Assembly: GCF_001590795.1 (NCBI RefSeq)
Contig: NZ_JXDL01000001.1
Span: 750,774 to 814,773, forward strand
DNA: 64,000 bases
From: Bradyrhizobium sp. AT1
Lineage (GTDB): Bacteria > Pseudomonadota > Alphaproteobacteria > Rhizobiales > Xanthobacteraceae
Direction: 5' to 3'
The notes below the pieces were generated by a model that was not told the DNA's origin, ran no database searches, and saw only the letters and a program-made list of their open reading frames with translations. Below, piece after piece: positions 40,451-49,373 of the stretch (its first letter is position 1; each line of letters begins with the position of its first letter). Both the position numbers and the translations under genes were made by a program.

Positions 40451-40567
40451 AGCCCGGATGGAGCGCAGCGCAATCCGGGACCGGTCTCTCGTCCGGTCTC
40501 GCACTTGCCCCGGATTGCACCAACGGCGCGGCGCTTAACGCGCCGACCCGTTGGCTCCATCCGGGCT
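40451..40567. repeat. Palindromic interspersed repeat after ilvD
   Basis: The outer arms AGCCCGGATGGAGC (40451-40464) and GCTCCATCCGGGCT (40554-40567) are perfect complements, and the inside contains further complementary pieces such as GCAATCCGG and CCGGATTGC. The composite looks like one of the repeated intergenic palindromes of bradyrhizobia. It lies 8 bases after the ilvD stop and could end or stabilise that transcript. Confidence 0.7.
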
Positions 40568-40575
40568 ACAAGGGC

Positions 40576-42426
40576 TTACTTCCCGCGCCGCTTCACCTCG
40601 CGCACCGCGCCGCGGGCGGCGCTGGTGGTGAGCGCGGCGTAGGCCTGCAGCGCGGTCGAGACGTTGCGCTTGCGCCCCTGCGCCTGCCAGGCGGCATCGC
40701 CCTTGGCCTCTTCCGCGGCGCGGCGCTTGGCCAGCTCCTCGTCGGAGACTTCGAGCGTGATGCTGCGGTTCGGGATATCGATGGCGATGATGTCGCCGGT
40801 GCGCACCAGACCGATGTTGCCGCCCTCTGCGGCTTCCGGCGAGAGATGGCCGATCGACAGGCCGGACGAGCCGCCGGAGAAGCGGCCGTCGGTGACGAGC
40901 GCGCAGGCCTTACCGAGGCCCATCGATTTCAAATAGCTGGTCGGATACAGCATCTCCTGCATGCCGGGGCCGCCGCGCGGGCCTTCGTAGATGATGACCA
41001 CGACCTCGCCGGCGACGACCTTGCCGCCCAGGATGCCTTCGACCGCGGCGTCCTGGCTTTCGAACACGCGCGCGGGGCCGGAGAACTTCAGGATCGAGGA
41101 ATCGACGCCCGCGGTCTTCACGATGCAGCCGTCCTGCGCGAGGTTGCCGTAGAGCACGGCAAGGCCGCCGTCCTTGCTGAAGGCGTGCGCGAGATCGCGC
41201 ACGACGCCCTTCTCGCGGTCGGCGTCGAGCTCGTCGTAGCGGCGCTCCTGGCTGAAAGCGACTTGCGTCGGGATGCCGCCGGGCGAGGCGCGGAAGAAGG
41301 TGCGGACGGACTCGCTCTTGCTGCGCTTGATGTCCCAGCGCTCCAGCGCATCGTTCATGGTCGGGGCGTGCACGGTCGAGACGGAGGTGTCGATCAGCCC
41401 GGCGCGATCGAGCTCGCCGAGGATGCCCATGATGCCGCCGGCGCGATGCACGTCCTCGACGTGGACGTCGGCGACGGAGGGCGCGACCTTGCACAGCACG
41501 GGCACGCGGCGCGACAGCCGGTCGATGTCCTTCATGGTGAACTTCACCTCGCCCTCATGGGCGGCGGCGAGCAGATGCAGCACGGTGTTGGTGGAGCCGC
41601 CCATCGCGATGTCGAGCGTCATCGCGTTCTCGAACGCCTTGAAGTTGGCGATGTTGCGCGGCAGCACGCTGGCATCGTCCTGCTCGTAGTACCGGCGGAC
41701 GATATCGACGACGGTGTGGCCGGCCTCGACGAACAGGCGCTTGCGGTCGGCATGGGTCGCCACGACAGTGCCGTTGCCGGGCAGCGCCAGGCCAAGCGCC
41801 TCGGTGAGGCAGTTCATGGAGTTGGCGGTGAACATGCCCGAGCAGGAACCGCAGGTCGGGCACGCCGAACGCTCGATCACCTTGACGTCCTCGTCGCTGA
41901 CCTTGCTATCGGCCGCGGCCACCATGGCGTCGATGAGGTCGACCGCCTTGGTCTTGCCGTCGAGCTTGACCTTGCCGGCCTCCATCGGGCCGCCGGAGAC
42001 GAACACGACGGGAATGTTGAGGCGCAGCGCGGCCATCAGCATGCCGGGCGTGATCTTGTCGCAATTGGAGATGCAGACCATGCCGTCGGCGCAATGCGCG
42101 TTGACCATGTACTCAACGCTGTCGGCGATCAGCTCGCGCGACGGCAGGCTGTAGAGCATGCCGTCATGGCCCATGGCGATACCGTCATCGACCGCGATGG
42201 TGTTGAACTCCTTGGCGACGCCGCCGGCCTGCTCGATCTCGCGGGCCACGAGCTGGCCGAGGTCCTTGAGATGGACGTGGCCGGGCACGAACTGGGTGAA
42301 GGAATTGACGACCGCGATGATCGGCTTGCCGAAATCACCGTCCTTCATGCCGGTCGCGCGCCAAAGGCCGCGGGCACCCGCCATGTTGCGGCCGTGGGTG
42401 GTGGTGCGGGAGCGATAGGCTGGCAT
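40576..42426 (-). CDS. ilvD: Dihydroxy-acid dehydratase
   Basis: The 616-residue enzyme catalyses the third step of valine, isoleucine and leucine synthesis, removing water from dihydroxy acids. Length equals the E. coli enzyme. Key motifs are [10 protein letters not shown] and [20 protein letters not shown], whose cysteines hold the Fe-S cluster, then [15 protein letters not shown] and the C-terminal [20 protein letters not shown]. The start at 42426 matches the family's [20 protein letters not shown] opening; the longer frame upstream is not coding-like. It stands alone rather than in an ilv operon. A palindromic repeat lies just after the stop. Confidence 0.97.
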   Translation of the reverse strand: MPAYRSRTTTHGRNMAGARGLWRATGMKDGDFGKPIIAVVNSFTQFVPGHVHLKDLGQLVAREIEQAGGVAKEFNTIAVDDGIAMGHDGMLYSLPSRELIADSVEYMVNAHCADGMVCISNCDKITPGMLMAALRLNIPVVFVSGGPMEAGKVKLDGKTKAVDLIDAMVAAADSKVSDEDVKVIERSACPTCGSCSGMFTANSMNCLTEALGLALPGNGTVVATHADRKRLFVEAGHTVVDIVRRYYEQDDASVLPRNIANFKAFENAMTLDIAMGGSTNTVLHLLAAAHEGEVKFTMKDIDRLSRRVPVLCKVAPSVADVHVEDVHRAGGIMGILGELDRAGLIDTSVSTVHAPTMNDALERWDIKRSKSESVRTFFRASPGGIPTQVAFSQERRYDELDADREKGVVRDLAHAFSKDGGLAVLYGNLAQDGCIVKTAGVDSSILKFSGPARVFESQDAAVEGILGGKVVAGEVVVIIYEGPRGGPGMQEMLYPTSYLKSMGLGKACALVTDGRFSGGSSGLSIGHLSPEAAEGGNIGLVRTGDIIAIDIPNRSITLEVSDEELAKRRAAEEAKGDAAWQAQGRKRNVSTALQAYAALTTSAARGAVREVKRRGK

Positions 42427-42570
42427 GGCGGTTTCCGTCCTCGGGTTTGCGGCGCAGAGCGGGAAAATCTGGTGCCGCCTCAGGCCTTTGTGGCCGGATA
42501 GCGCAGCCGGGGAACGCGCGCAACGGGAACTTGGGGCGGACAGGGCTCCCCTGCTCCCGGCGCGGGCTGT

Positions 42571-42695
42571 CTCGTGCCCCGGACGCAGCGCAGCGTCGTC
42601 CTGGCGATGGTGCGCTGCAGAGCCGGGGCCCATGCGGCAGCGGGTGCGGGGGCGTCCTGGGTCCCGGCTCGCGCTTCGCGCGTCCGGGACACGAG
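42571..42695. repeat. Palindromic interspersed repeat between ilvD and the ABC operon
   Basis: The arms CTCGTGCCCCGGACGC (42571-42586) and GCGTCCGGGACACGAG (42680-42695) are complementary except for one base pair. The interior has more G/C-rich symmetric pieces (GCTCGCGCTTCGCGCG). The repeat lies directly after the stop of the leftward permease gene at 42698. Elements with this CCGGACGCGCGAAGCGCG core are very frequent in Bradyrhizobium genomes in my memory. They may act as terminators or mRNA stabilisers. Confidence 0.75.
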
Positions 42696-42697
42696 AC

Positions 42698-43555
42698 CTA
42701 CTGCAAGGTCGGATCCAGCCGGTCGCGCAGCCAGTCGCCGATCACGGAAACCGCGAGCGTTGTGACCACGATCGTGGCCGCCGGCGCCAGCATGATCCAG
42801 GGCGCCCGGGTCAGGTATTCGCGGCCGTAGCCGACCATGTTGCCGAGGCTGGTCATCGGCGGCTGCACGCCGAGGCCGAGGAAGGACAGGCCCGATTCCA
42901 TCAGGATCACCTCGGGAAAGACCAGTGTGGTCGAGACGATCAGGGTCGAGGCGATGTTGGGCAGGATGTGCCGGAGGTAAATCCGCGGCGGCGTCGCCCC
43001 TAACTGGCGGACAGCTGCGGCATAGCCTTGCGCATTGGCGGAGATGGCGAGGCCGCGCGCGATGCGGGCATAGCGCTCCCAGCCGAACAGGCCCATCAAC
43101 CCGATCAGGAGCGGCAGCGAATTGCCGAAGAAGGCGAGCACGGCCAGCGCCATGATCAGGAACGGCATGCTGGCCTGGAAATCGGTCAGCATCAGCACGA
43201 ACTGCTCGACGACGCCGCGGAAATGCGCGGCGAGGAAGCCGAGCGTGGTGCCGACGACGGCCGAGATCGCGGTCGCGCCGAAGGCGATCAGCAGCGAGAT
43301 GCGGATCGAGACCAGCAGCCGCGACAGCACGTCGCGGCCGAGTTCGTCGGTACCGAGCCAGTGCGCGACATTGCCGGGTGCGGCCAGCCGGTTGCGCAGA
43401 TCGAGCTGGGTATAGCCGTAGGGCGCGATCTTCTCGGCAAAGGCCGCGATCACCAGCATGGCGACGATCCAGCCGATCGCCAGCGCGACCGAGAGCGGGA
43501 TCGCCGGCAGGCTGATGCGGCGACCAGCCGTGTCCTTCAGCGTCGCGTCGGTCAT
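42698..43555 (-). CDS. ABC transporter permease, DppC/OppC family
   Basis: The 285-residue inner-membrane protein has about six spans. The family N-terminus is visible ([20 protein letters not shown]), followed by [20 protein letters not shown], a motif of DppC/OppC permeases, and the coupling loop around [25 protein letters not shown] that docks on the ATPase. It forms the channel together with the DppB-like permease, whose stop overlaps its start by four bases. It is the last gene of the operon and is followed immediately by a palindromic repeat. The substrate may be peptides, nickel or glycosides; the upstream isomerase hints at a sugar-like solute. Confidence 0.92.
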   Translation of the reverse strand: MTDATLKDTAGRRISLPAIPLSVALAIGWIVAMLVIAAFAEKIAPYGYTQLDLRNRLAAPGNVAHWLGTDELGRDVLSRLLVSIRISLLIAFGATAISAVVGTTLGFLAAHFRGVVEQFVLMLTDFQASMPFLIMALAVLAFFGNSLPLLIGLMGLFGWERYARIARGLAISANAQGYAAAVRQLGATPPRIYLRHILPNIASTLIVSTTLVFPEVILMESGLSFLGLGVQPPMTSLGNMVGYGREYLTRAPWIMLAPAATIVVTTLAVSVIGDWLRDRLDPTLQ

Positions 43556-44481
43556 GCGTGCGCTCCTTTGGCGCGCAGCCTGGGATCAAGGAAGCCGTAG
43601 AGGAAATCGACGACCAGGTTCGACGTGACCATGGTCATGGCGACCAGCAGGAGGATGCACTGCACGACGGCGAGGTCGCGGTTGGCGACGGCGACGACGA
43701 GCAGGCGCCCTACTCCCGGCCAGGAAAACACGCTCTCGACCACGACCGCGCCGGCGATCAGCGTGCCCACCATGAAGCCGAGGATGGTGACGGTCGGGAT
43801 CGCCGCGTTCGGCAGCGCGTGCGACGTCACCACCTTGCGCCACGGCACGCCCTTGGCGGAGGCGGTGCGGATATAGGGCTGGCCCAGCACCTCCAGCATC
43901 GCGCTGCGGGTGAAGCGCGCCAGCACGGCGGCCCCGCCGAGGCTCAGCGTGGCAATGGGAAGGATCGCATGGCGCCAGCTGTCCTGTCCGCCCGAGGGCA
44001 GCCAGCCGAGCTGCACGGCGAAGACGAGGACCAGGATCAGCGCCAGCACGAAGCTCGGCACGGTGAAGCCGGCGACTGCCGTCATCATCACGGCGCGGTC
44101 GATGGCGGAGCCACGATGCAGCGCGGCATAGATGCCGGCGGGAACGCCGAGCGCGACCTTGAAGAAGAACGCCGGCAAGGTCAGCGCCAGCGTCGCCGGA
44201 ATGCGCTCCAGCACCAGCTCGATCGCGGGCCGCCCGTCGCGCATGGAGCGGCCGAGCTCGCCTTTGGCGATGGCGCCGAAATAATCGAGATACTGAAACC
44301 AGATGGGATCATCGAGGCCCCAGGCCTTGCGGAACGCCGCGAGCACCTCGGGCGGCGCCTCGGGTCCCAAAATCATCAGCGCGGGATCGCCGGAGAGGCG
44401 AAGCACGACGAAGGCGAAGGTGACGACCAGCACGATCGTGAGCGCGGCGCGACCGAAGCGAATGGCGAGATAGCGTCCCAT
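43552..44481 (-). CDS. ABC transporter permease, DppB/OppB family
   Basis: This is a 309-residue membrane protein with the usual N-terminal hydrophobic helix (FGRAALTIVLVVTFAFVVLR) and the DppB motif GLDDPIWFQYLDYFGAIAKG followed by ELGRSMRDGRP. The coupling loop is YIRTASAKGVPWRKVVTSHALPNA, matching the EAA-type region, and the end GFLDPRLRAKG is typical. It partners the DppC-like permease downstream, with a four-base overlap. It touches the ATPase gene upstream by one base, so the five transporter genes are one translational unit. Confidence 0.92.
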   Translation of the reverse strand: MGRYLAIRFGRAALTIVLVVTFAFVVLRLSGDPALMILGPEAPPEVLAAFRKAWGLDDPIWFQYLDYFGAIAKGELGRSMRDGRPAIELVLERIPATLALTLPAFFFKVALGVPAGIYAALHRGSAIDRAVMMTAVAGFTVPSFVLALILVLVFAVQLGWLPSGGQDSWRHAILPIATLSLGGAAVLARFTRSAMLEVLGQPYIRTASAKGVPWRKVVTSHALPNAAIPTVTILGFMVGTLIAGAVVVESVFSWPGVGRLLVVAVANRDLAVVQCILLLVAMTMVTSNLVVDFLYGFLDPRLRAKGAHA

Positions 44482-45467
44482 CACGCCGCGTCCCGCGCTT
44501 GGGCGCCGGTGACGAGATGGCAGGCGACCTGCCTGTCGCCACTGAGGGTCGACAGCGCCGGCACCTCGCTCGCACAGCGCGCGATGGCGCGCGGGCAGCG
44601 CGGATGGAAAGCACAGCCTTGTGGGCGCGCGGCCGGATTTGGCGGATCGCCCGCCAGCACGATGCGGCCTGCGCTGCGGCGGCCCGGCGCGGGCGACGCC
44701 GAGACCAGCGCCTGCGTGTAGGGATGCTCGGGCCGCGCAAACAGATCGTCGGCGCTGCCGATCTCGACGATGCGGCCGAGATACATCACGGCGACGATAT
44801 TGCTGATCTGCCTGACGACGCGCAGATCGTGGCTGATGAAGAGCAGCGTCAGCGACAGCTGGGCCTGGAGATCGCAAAGCAGGTTCACCACCTGCGCCTG
44901 GATCGAGACGTCGAGCGCGCTGACCGGCTCGTCGCAGACGAGGAAATCCGGGTTTGTCGCCAGCGCCCGCGCCAGCACGATGCGCTGGCGCTGGCCGCCG
45001 GAGAGCGCTCCGGGATAGCGCGCGCCATGCGCGGGCGTCAGCTCGACCGCGCGCAGCAATTCGCGGACGCGCTCGTCGCGCATCGCGGGCGTGCCGATGC
45101 CGTGAATGTCGAGGGGCTCGCGGATCTGCGTTGCGACCGGCAAACGCCGGTCCAGCGCGCCGAGCGGGTCCTGAAAGATCATTTGCATGCGCGCGCGCTG
45201 CGCCCGCCATGCCGGCGTGCCCGGCGCAGCCATCGGCTTGCCGTCGAACCTCACCTCGCCGCGATCGGGCGGCTCGAGGCCGAGCACGATGCGACCGGTG
45301 GTGGATTTGCCCGAGCCGGACTCGCCGACGAGGCCCAGCGTTTCGCCCTTTGGAATGGTCAGTGAGACCCCATCGACGGCATGCACGGCCGTGGCTCGGC
45401 CGAACATGCCGGAACGCATCGAATAGCTGCGCGAGATCGCGGACACCTCGACGAGCGGCGGGCTCAT
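44481..45467 (-). CDS. ABC transporter ATP-binding protein, OppF/DppF family
   Basis: The 328-residue ATPase has Walker A GESGSGKSTTGR, signature LSGGQRQRIVLARAL, Walker B FLVCDEPVSALDVS and the His switch in FISHDLRVV. The C-terminal oligopeptide-family zone GCAFHPRCPRAIARC, with its cysteine pattern, may bind an Fe-S cluster as in DppD/F proteins. It drives import through the two permeases encoded downstream. The start overlaps the OppD-like gene stop by four bases. The two ATPases are distinct and form a heterodimer in this class of transporter. Confidence 0.93.
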   Translation of the reverse strand: MSPPLVEVSAISRSYSMRSGMFGRATAVHAVDGVSLTIPKGETLGLVGESGSGKSTTGRIVLGLEPPDRGEVRFDGKPMAAPGTPAWRAQRARMQMIFQDPLGALDRRLPVATQIREPLDIHGIGTPAMRDERVRELLRAVELTPAHGARYPGALSGGQRQRIVLARALATNPDFLVCDEPVSALDVSIQAQVVNLLCDLQAQLSLTLLFISHDLRVVRQISNIVAVMYLGRIVEIGSADDLFARPEHPYTQALVSASPAPGRRSAGRIVLAGDPPNPAARPQGCAFHPRCPRAIARCASEVPALSTLSGDRQVACHLVTGAQARDAA

Positions 45468-46453
45468 TCGGCGGCGATCCCGAGCAGCGCGCGGCGGGAG
45501 GCCTCGGCGCGGATGCAAGCGACCACGCGGTCATTCGCGATGGGCGCCAGCGGCGGGGCTGCCAGATTGCACGCCTCGGCCGCCATCGCGCAACGGGGCG
45601 CGAAGGCGCAGCCGTCAGGCATCTTCGCGGGATCGGGCACGGTGCCGGGAATGGCCGTCAGGCGGCGCCGCGGCCCATCGAGCGGCGGCAGCGCGCCGAT
45701 CAACCCTTGCGCATAGGGATGCACGGGATCGGCGAACAGCTGGTTGGCGGGTGCCTGCTCGACGATGCGGCCGGCATACATCACGGCGACGCGGTCGCAG
45801 TTTTCCGCGACGACGCCGAGATCGTGGCTGATCAGCACCATCGCCATGGCGAACTCGCGTCGGATCGACGACAGCAGCTCCAAAATCTGGGCCTGGATGG
45901 TGGCGTCGAGCGCGGTGGTGGGTTCGTCCGCGATCAGAACGTCAGGATTTCCGGCCAGCGCCATCGCAATCATGATGCGCTGGACCTGGCCGCCGGAGAA
46001 TTCGTGCGGATAGGCCTCCAGCCGCCGGCCGGCGTCGGGGATGCCGACGAGATCGAGCAGTCGTCGTGCTTCCGCCTTCACGGCGTTGCCCTGGAGATCC
46101 CGATGCAGCGCCAGCGCTTCGCAGAGCTGCTTGCGGATGGTCAGCACCGGGTTGAGCGCGCTCGCCGGATCCTGGAAGATCATGGCGATGCGCCCGCCCC
46201 TGACCTGGTCGAGCTCGGACGCGGGCGCGCCGAGCAGCTCGCGCCCGTCGAGCCGCACCGAACCGGTGACCGTCGCTTGCCGCGGCAACAGCCCGAGCGC
46301 GGAAAGCCACGTCACCGACTTGCCGGAGCCGGACTCGCCGACGAGACCGACGGCCTCGCCCTTCTGCAGCGCGAGATCGACGCCGCGCAGGACCGGCACG
46401 CCGCTGAAGGCGACGCGCAAATCCTGGATGTTGACCAGTGCAGCCACGCTCAC
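45464..46453 (-). CDS. ABC transporter ATP-binding protein, OppD/DppD family
   Basis: The 329-residue ATPase carries Walker A GESGSGKSVTWLSA, the Q-loop region RIAMIFQDPASALNPV, signature FSGGQVQRIMIAMAL, Walker B VLIADEPTTALDAT and ISHDLGVVAE. The C-terminal cysteines in GCAFAPRCAMAAEAC match the family. It starts at a GTG whose second base begins the stop of the binding-protein gene (GTGA overlap), so the usual ATG was not needed. It pairs with the OppF-like protein encoded next. Confidence 0.92.
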   Translation of the reverse strand: MSVAALVNIQDLRVAFSGVPVLRGVDLALQKGEAVGLVGESGSGKSVTWLSALGLLPRQATVTGSVRLDGRELLGAPASELDQVRGGRIAMIFQDPASALNPVLTIRKQLCEALALHRDLQGNAVKAEARRLLDLVGIPDAGRRLEAYPHEFSGGQVQRIMIAMALAGNPDVLIADEPTTALDATIQAQILELLSSIRREFAMAMVLISHDLGVVAENCDRVAVMYAGRIVEQAPANQLFADPVHPYAQGLIGALPPLDGPRRRLTAIPGTVPDPAKMPDGCAFAPRCAMAAEACNLAAPPLAPIANDRVVACIRAEASRRALLGIAAE

Positions 46454-48087
46454 GCCTCGAAATTGCCGGCGCGGAAATCCATCGCGAAGGCGGGCGAGGC
46501 CTTCCACTTGATCGATTTCGGCTTGGCGGTGAAGGTCGCGTTCTGGTGCAGCACCGTGTAGGCGGGGTCCTCGCGCTCGGCGATCTCCAGCATGCGGCGG
46601 AACGCCTTCTTGCGCGCAGGCCGGTCGGTCGATGTCTCCAGGAACTCCGAGAGCTTGTTCAGCTCGGCGTTGGTCCACTCGCCGATCTGCTGCTGCTGGC
46701 CGTTCGGCCCGTGCTGGGCGACCAGCGAGGAGACCGGATCGTTGAAGGCCGCCGAGTTCGACCAGTCGCGCACGGCGCGGGTCGGCGCACGCTCCATGAT
46801 CTGCGACCAGTTCTCCTTGGTCTCGATCTGCACGTTGAGGCCGACCGACTTCCACATCTCGACCAGCACCTGCGCGGTCGCGACCTGGTTGGTGTAGTAG
46901 TTGTTGAGCAGACGGTACGGGATCGGATCGCCCTTGTAATTGGCCTGCTTGAGCAGTTCCTGCGCCAGCTTGGGATCGTAGGCCGGCACGCTCCAGTCGG
47001 CGTTGAACATGTCGCCGTAGAACTCCCACTGCAGACCCTTCGGCACGCGGGTGCGGCCGGCCCACAGGCTGTCCACGATCGCCTGGCGGTCGATCGCGTG
47101 GGTGAAGGCGCGGCGCACCAGCGGGTTGGCGAGTACGGCGTGGTTCTTGTCGAACACGGTCAGGCGGTGATTGAGGATGGTGCCGCCCTGCACTTCGAAC
47201 GCGGCATTCTTCTCGATGCCGGCGATCTGGTCCGGCGGGATGTCGCAGGCGAACTGGTATTCGCCTGACAACAGGCCGTTAATGCGGCTCGCGACTTCAG
47301 GCACTTCGAGAAAGCGGATGCGCTTGAGCGGCGGACGGCCGCCCCAATATTCGTCGTGGGCCTCTAGGGTCAGCGACACGTCGGGCTTGAGCTCGACGAC
47401 CTTGTAGGGGCCGGTCGTGACCGGCTTGCGCGCCCAGTCGAGATAGCTCGCGGACTCGTCCCAGGCGCGGCGGTTCATGATGTCGGAGCCGTAGCGCGAC
47501 AGCCGGCCTTCGATCGTGACGTCGGGCGTCGCGTTGTAGAAGCGCACGGTGTACTTGTCGACGGCATCGACGCGCACGAGATCCGGCCAGATGCGGCGCG
47601 CGACGGCGGGCACGTCAGGCGGCAGCTCCTTGCCGGGCCGCGGCGTCGGGATCTTCTCGAAGGCCTGGATGGTGGAGCGGCTCTTGGCCTCGGTCTCGCC
47701 GAACATGCGCTCGCGGCTGAAGGTGAAGACGACGTCTTCCGCAGTAAGCTCATCACCGTTGTGGAATTTGACGCCCTGGCGCAGCTTCACCTCGACGGTT
47801 TGGTCGTCGATGCGGCGCCATTCGGTGGCAAGGCCGGGCACGGCTTCCAGATTGCCGCGCCAGTTCTTGGAGATCAGGCCTTCCCAGATCGAGGAGAAGA
47901 ACACGCGCTCGCCGACATTGGACTGCTCGCGCAGCACGTCGAGCACGTTCGCGTTGGTGACCTTCTGCACGGCGATCGTCACCGACGGACGATTGTCGCC
48001 TTGCGCGATGGCAAAGCGCGGCAGCAGCAGCGTGCTCGCGGCGGCCCCGCCGGATTTCAGGATGGTGCGACGGGTGAATTTGCTCAT
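46450..48087 (-). CDS. ABC transporter substrate-binding protein, family 5 (peptide/glycoside type)
   Basis: This 545-residue periplasmic protein has a Tat-like signal (FTRRTILKSGGAAASTLLLP) and the family 5 pattern: LVSKNWRGNLEAVPGLATEW-like block (written here as EGLISKNWRGNLEAVPGLAT), KLRQGVKFHNGDELTAEDVVF, VTTGPYKVVEL, LVRRAFTHAIDRQAIVDSLW and KELLKQAN-type C-lobe. The class binds di- and oligopeptides, nickel, or sugars such as cellobiose and glycosides. The neighbouring sugar-isomerase-like gene makes an oligosaccharide or modified sugar a possible ligand. It lies 23 bases after that gene and overlaps the next ATPase by four bases. Confidence 0.93.
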   Translation of the reverse strand: MSKFTRRTILKSGGAAASTLLLPRFAIAQGDNRPSVTIAVQKVTNANVLDVLREQSNVGERVFFSSIWEGLISKNWRGNLEAVPGLATEWRRIDDQTVEVKLRQGVKFHNGDELTAEDVVFTFSRERMFGETEAKSRSTIQAFEKIPTPRPGKELPPDVPAVARRIWPDLVRVDAVDKYTVRFYNATPDVTIEGRLSRYGSDIMNRRAWDESASYLDWARKPVTTGPYKVVELKPDVSLTLEAHDEYWGGRPPLKRIRFLEVPEVASRINGLLSGEYQFACDIPPDQIAGIEKNAAFEVQGGTILNHRLTVFDKNHAVLANPLVRRAFTHAIDRQAIVDSLWAGRTRVPKGLQWEFYGDMFNADWSVPAYDPKLAQELLKQANYKGDPIPYRLLNNYYTNQVATAQVLVEMWKSVGLNVQIETKENWSQIMERAPTRAVRDWSNSAAFNDPVSSLVAQHGPNGQQQQIGEWTNAELNKLSEFLETSTDRPARKKAFRRMLEIAEREDPAYTVLHQNATFTAKPKSIKWKASPAFAMDFRAGNFEA

Positions 48088-48110
48088 AACGATAGCCCCA
48101 GATGATGCGG

Positions 48111-48926
48111 TTATTCGGCGAGACCGAGCGCGGCGAGATGGGCTGCGCCCTTGCGGACGTCGTCGTGATTGCGGAGCTCGAGGATCAGCCGCGGATTGGA
48201 ATTCAGCCGTCCCAGCGCGCGGAACAATGCGACCCAGGGAATGTTGCCCTCGCCCGGCGCCCAGTGCCGGTCGGCAAAGCCGTCGGTGTCCTGCAGGTGC
48301 ACATGCGTGAGCATGTCGCCGGCGGCTTCGACGCAATAATCGACCGGCGGCGCGCCGGTGGAGATGTGGGCGTAGTTGGCATGGCCCGTGTCGAGCGAGA
48401 CGCGGACCTTGCCGCTTTCCAGCGCCTTGGCGAGACGAACGCGATCGCGCGGGTCCTTGTCCTCGATGTTCTCGATGACGATTTCGCAGCCGATGTTTTC
48501 GGCACGCGCGATCACCTCGGCCAGTGTCGCCTTGACGCGTTCGACGATGTTGGCGCGGTTGTCAGGGTAGAGATCGAGATTGTTGTGGTCCCAGGTCGTG
48601 AACGGCGAATGGATCACCATCTGCGTCGCGCCAAGGAACTCGGCGGCCTCCAGGCCCTGCAGCAGGCGCTTGGTCACGGCCTGGCGGATCATGGGATCGT
48701 GGCTGTCGATCTTGAAACCCCAGAACGGGCCGTGGATGCCGAGCCGGCCGGTATGGCCTGACAGCATCTGCTTGATCTCGCCGGCCGTGCTGCGCCAATC
48801 GCTATCGAGCAGGTCCGCGCGGAAGAAATCCTGGATCTCGAGATCGCGCTGCCTGTCGAGAAGCCAGTCGCGATGCGCGGGGATCGATTTGATGGACAAT
48901 GCGGCGCCCAGCACCGGCTTCGACAT
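48111..48926 (-). CDS. Sugar phosphate isomerase/epimerase family TIM-barrel protein
   Basis: The 271-residue protein belongs to the xylose isomerase-like AP endonuclease 2 superfamily. Metal ligands fit at ENIEDKDP (Glu), SLDTGHANYAH (Asp, His), HVHLQDTDG (His) and LILELRN (Glu). Such enzymes isomerise or epimerise sugars or keto acids, and some cleave DNA; the genomic position ahead of a solute importer favours sugar-type chemistry. GGAG lies before the ATG. It is the first gene of the six-gene leftward operon, so its promoter is in the upstream 450 bases. Confidence 0.85.
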   Translation of the reverse strand: MSKPVLGAALSIKSIPAHRDWLLDRQRDLEIQDFFRADLLDSDWRSTAGEIKQMLSGHTGRLGIHGPFWGFKIDSHDPMIRQAVTKRLLQGLEAAEFLGATQMVIHSPFTTWDHNNLDLYPDNRANIVERVKATLAEVIARAENIGCEIVIENIEDKDPRDRVRLAKALESGKVRVSLDTGHANYAHISTGAPPVDYCVEAAGDMLTHVHLQDTDGFADRHWAPGEGNIPWVALFRALGRLNSNPRLILELRNHDDVRKGAAHLAALGLAE

Positions 48927-49258
48927 GGCTTGCTCCTTGGCTGTCAGCGATGACGGGAGCAGCGCTAGACCAGTTCAATGACAGGCCGGTGAAATCGAGG
49001 TTCCGGGGCGCGAGCAGATGTGGACATCCTCCCGGCCCGCTCCCGATTCAGGCATCAGCGACCGCTGTGCCGATGCCGAACGAACACATGGCAAGCGGTA
49101 TCGTTGTCCGTAGTGATCCGGAATGGAATCCTAACCATAGTTCGCGTACATCGCGGGACATCGATCGGCGGCCACTTCCACGGGCATCACCCTCTGATCG
49201 CGCTACATGGGGTTGGGGGACCACATGGGGCGGGGGATTGAAGGCTGGGGCAAGGTGA

Positions 49259-49291
49259 CGAGGTCCGGACTCCTAGGCACTCCGGACCTCG
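49259..49291. terminator. 11-bp hairpin (first of two in tandem)
   Basis: CGAGGTCCGGA (49259-49269) is complementary to TCCGGACCTCG (49281-49291), with an 11-base loop and AAACTTTCT after it. It follows another hairpin at 49313, so leftward transcription from the DUF1236 gene passes two structures in a row. Confidence 0.55.
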
Positions 49292-49312
49292 AAACTTTCT
49301 AATCGAACGCAG

Positions 49313-49351
49313 CAACGCGCCGTCCGGATGGGGCATCCGGGCGGCGCGTTG
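49313..49351. terminator. 18-bp hairpin downstream of the DUF1236 gene
   Basis: CAACGCGCCGTCCGGATG (49313-49330) pairs with CATCCGG-G-CGGCGCGTTG (49334-49351) with a single G-T mismatch and only a 3-base loop. It lies 22 bases beyond the leftward stop at 49374, the expected place for a terminator. T residues follow more clearly on the plus strand (GTCGTTTCTG). Confidence 0.65.
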
Positions 49352-49373
49352 TCGTTTCTGCGGGGTTTTTCGG

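Larger units (their letters stand above)
48927..49373. other. Intergenic region with operon promoter and two hairpins
   Basis: This region of about 450 bases contains the promoter of the leftward isomerase-ABC operon and the 3' end of the DUF1236 gene. No convincing coding frame was seen. Two strong hairpins lie in its right half and are listed separately. I found no clear operator. Confidence 0.5.

Noticed and set aside
40426..42501. Rightward frame of 691 codons opposite ilvD
   Set aside because: It is the antisense of a highly conserved enzyme; the product is Ala/Gly/Asp-rich without motifs.
49313..49351. The 18-bp hairpin as an insertion sequence end or CRISPR-like unit
   Set aside because: It occurs once, has no transposase or repeated spacers nearby, and is positioned as a terminator. 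No CRISPR array was seen anywhere in the window.
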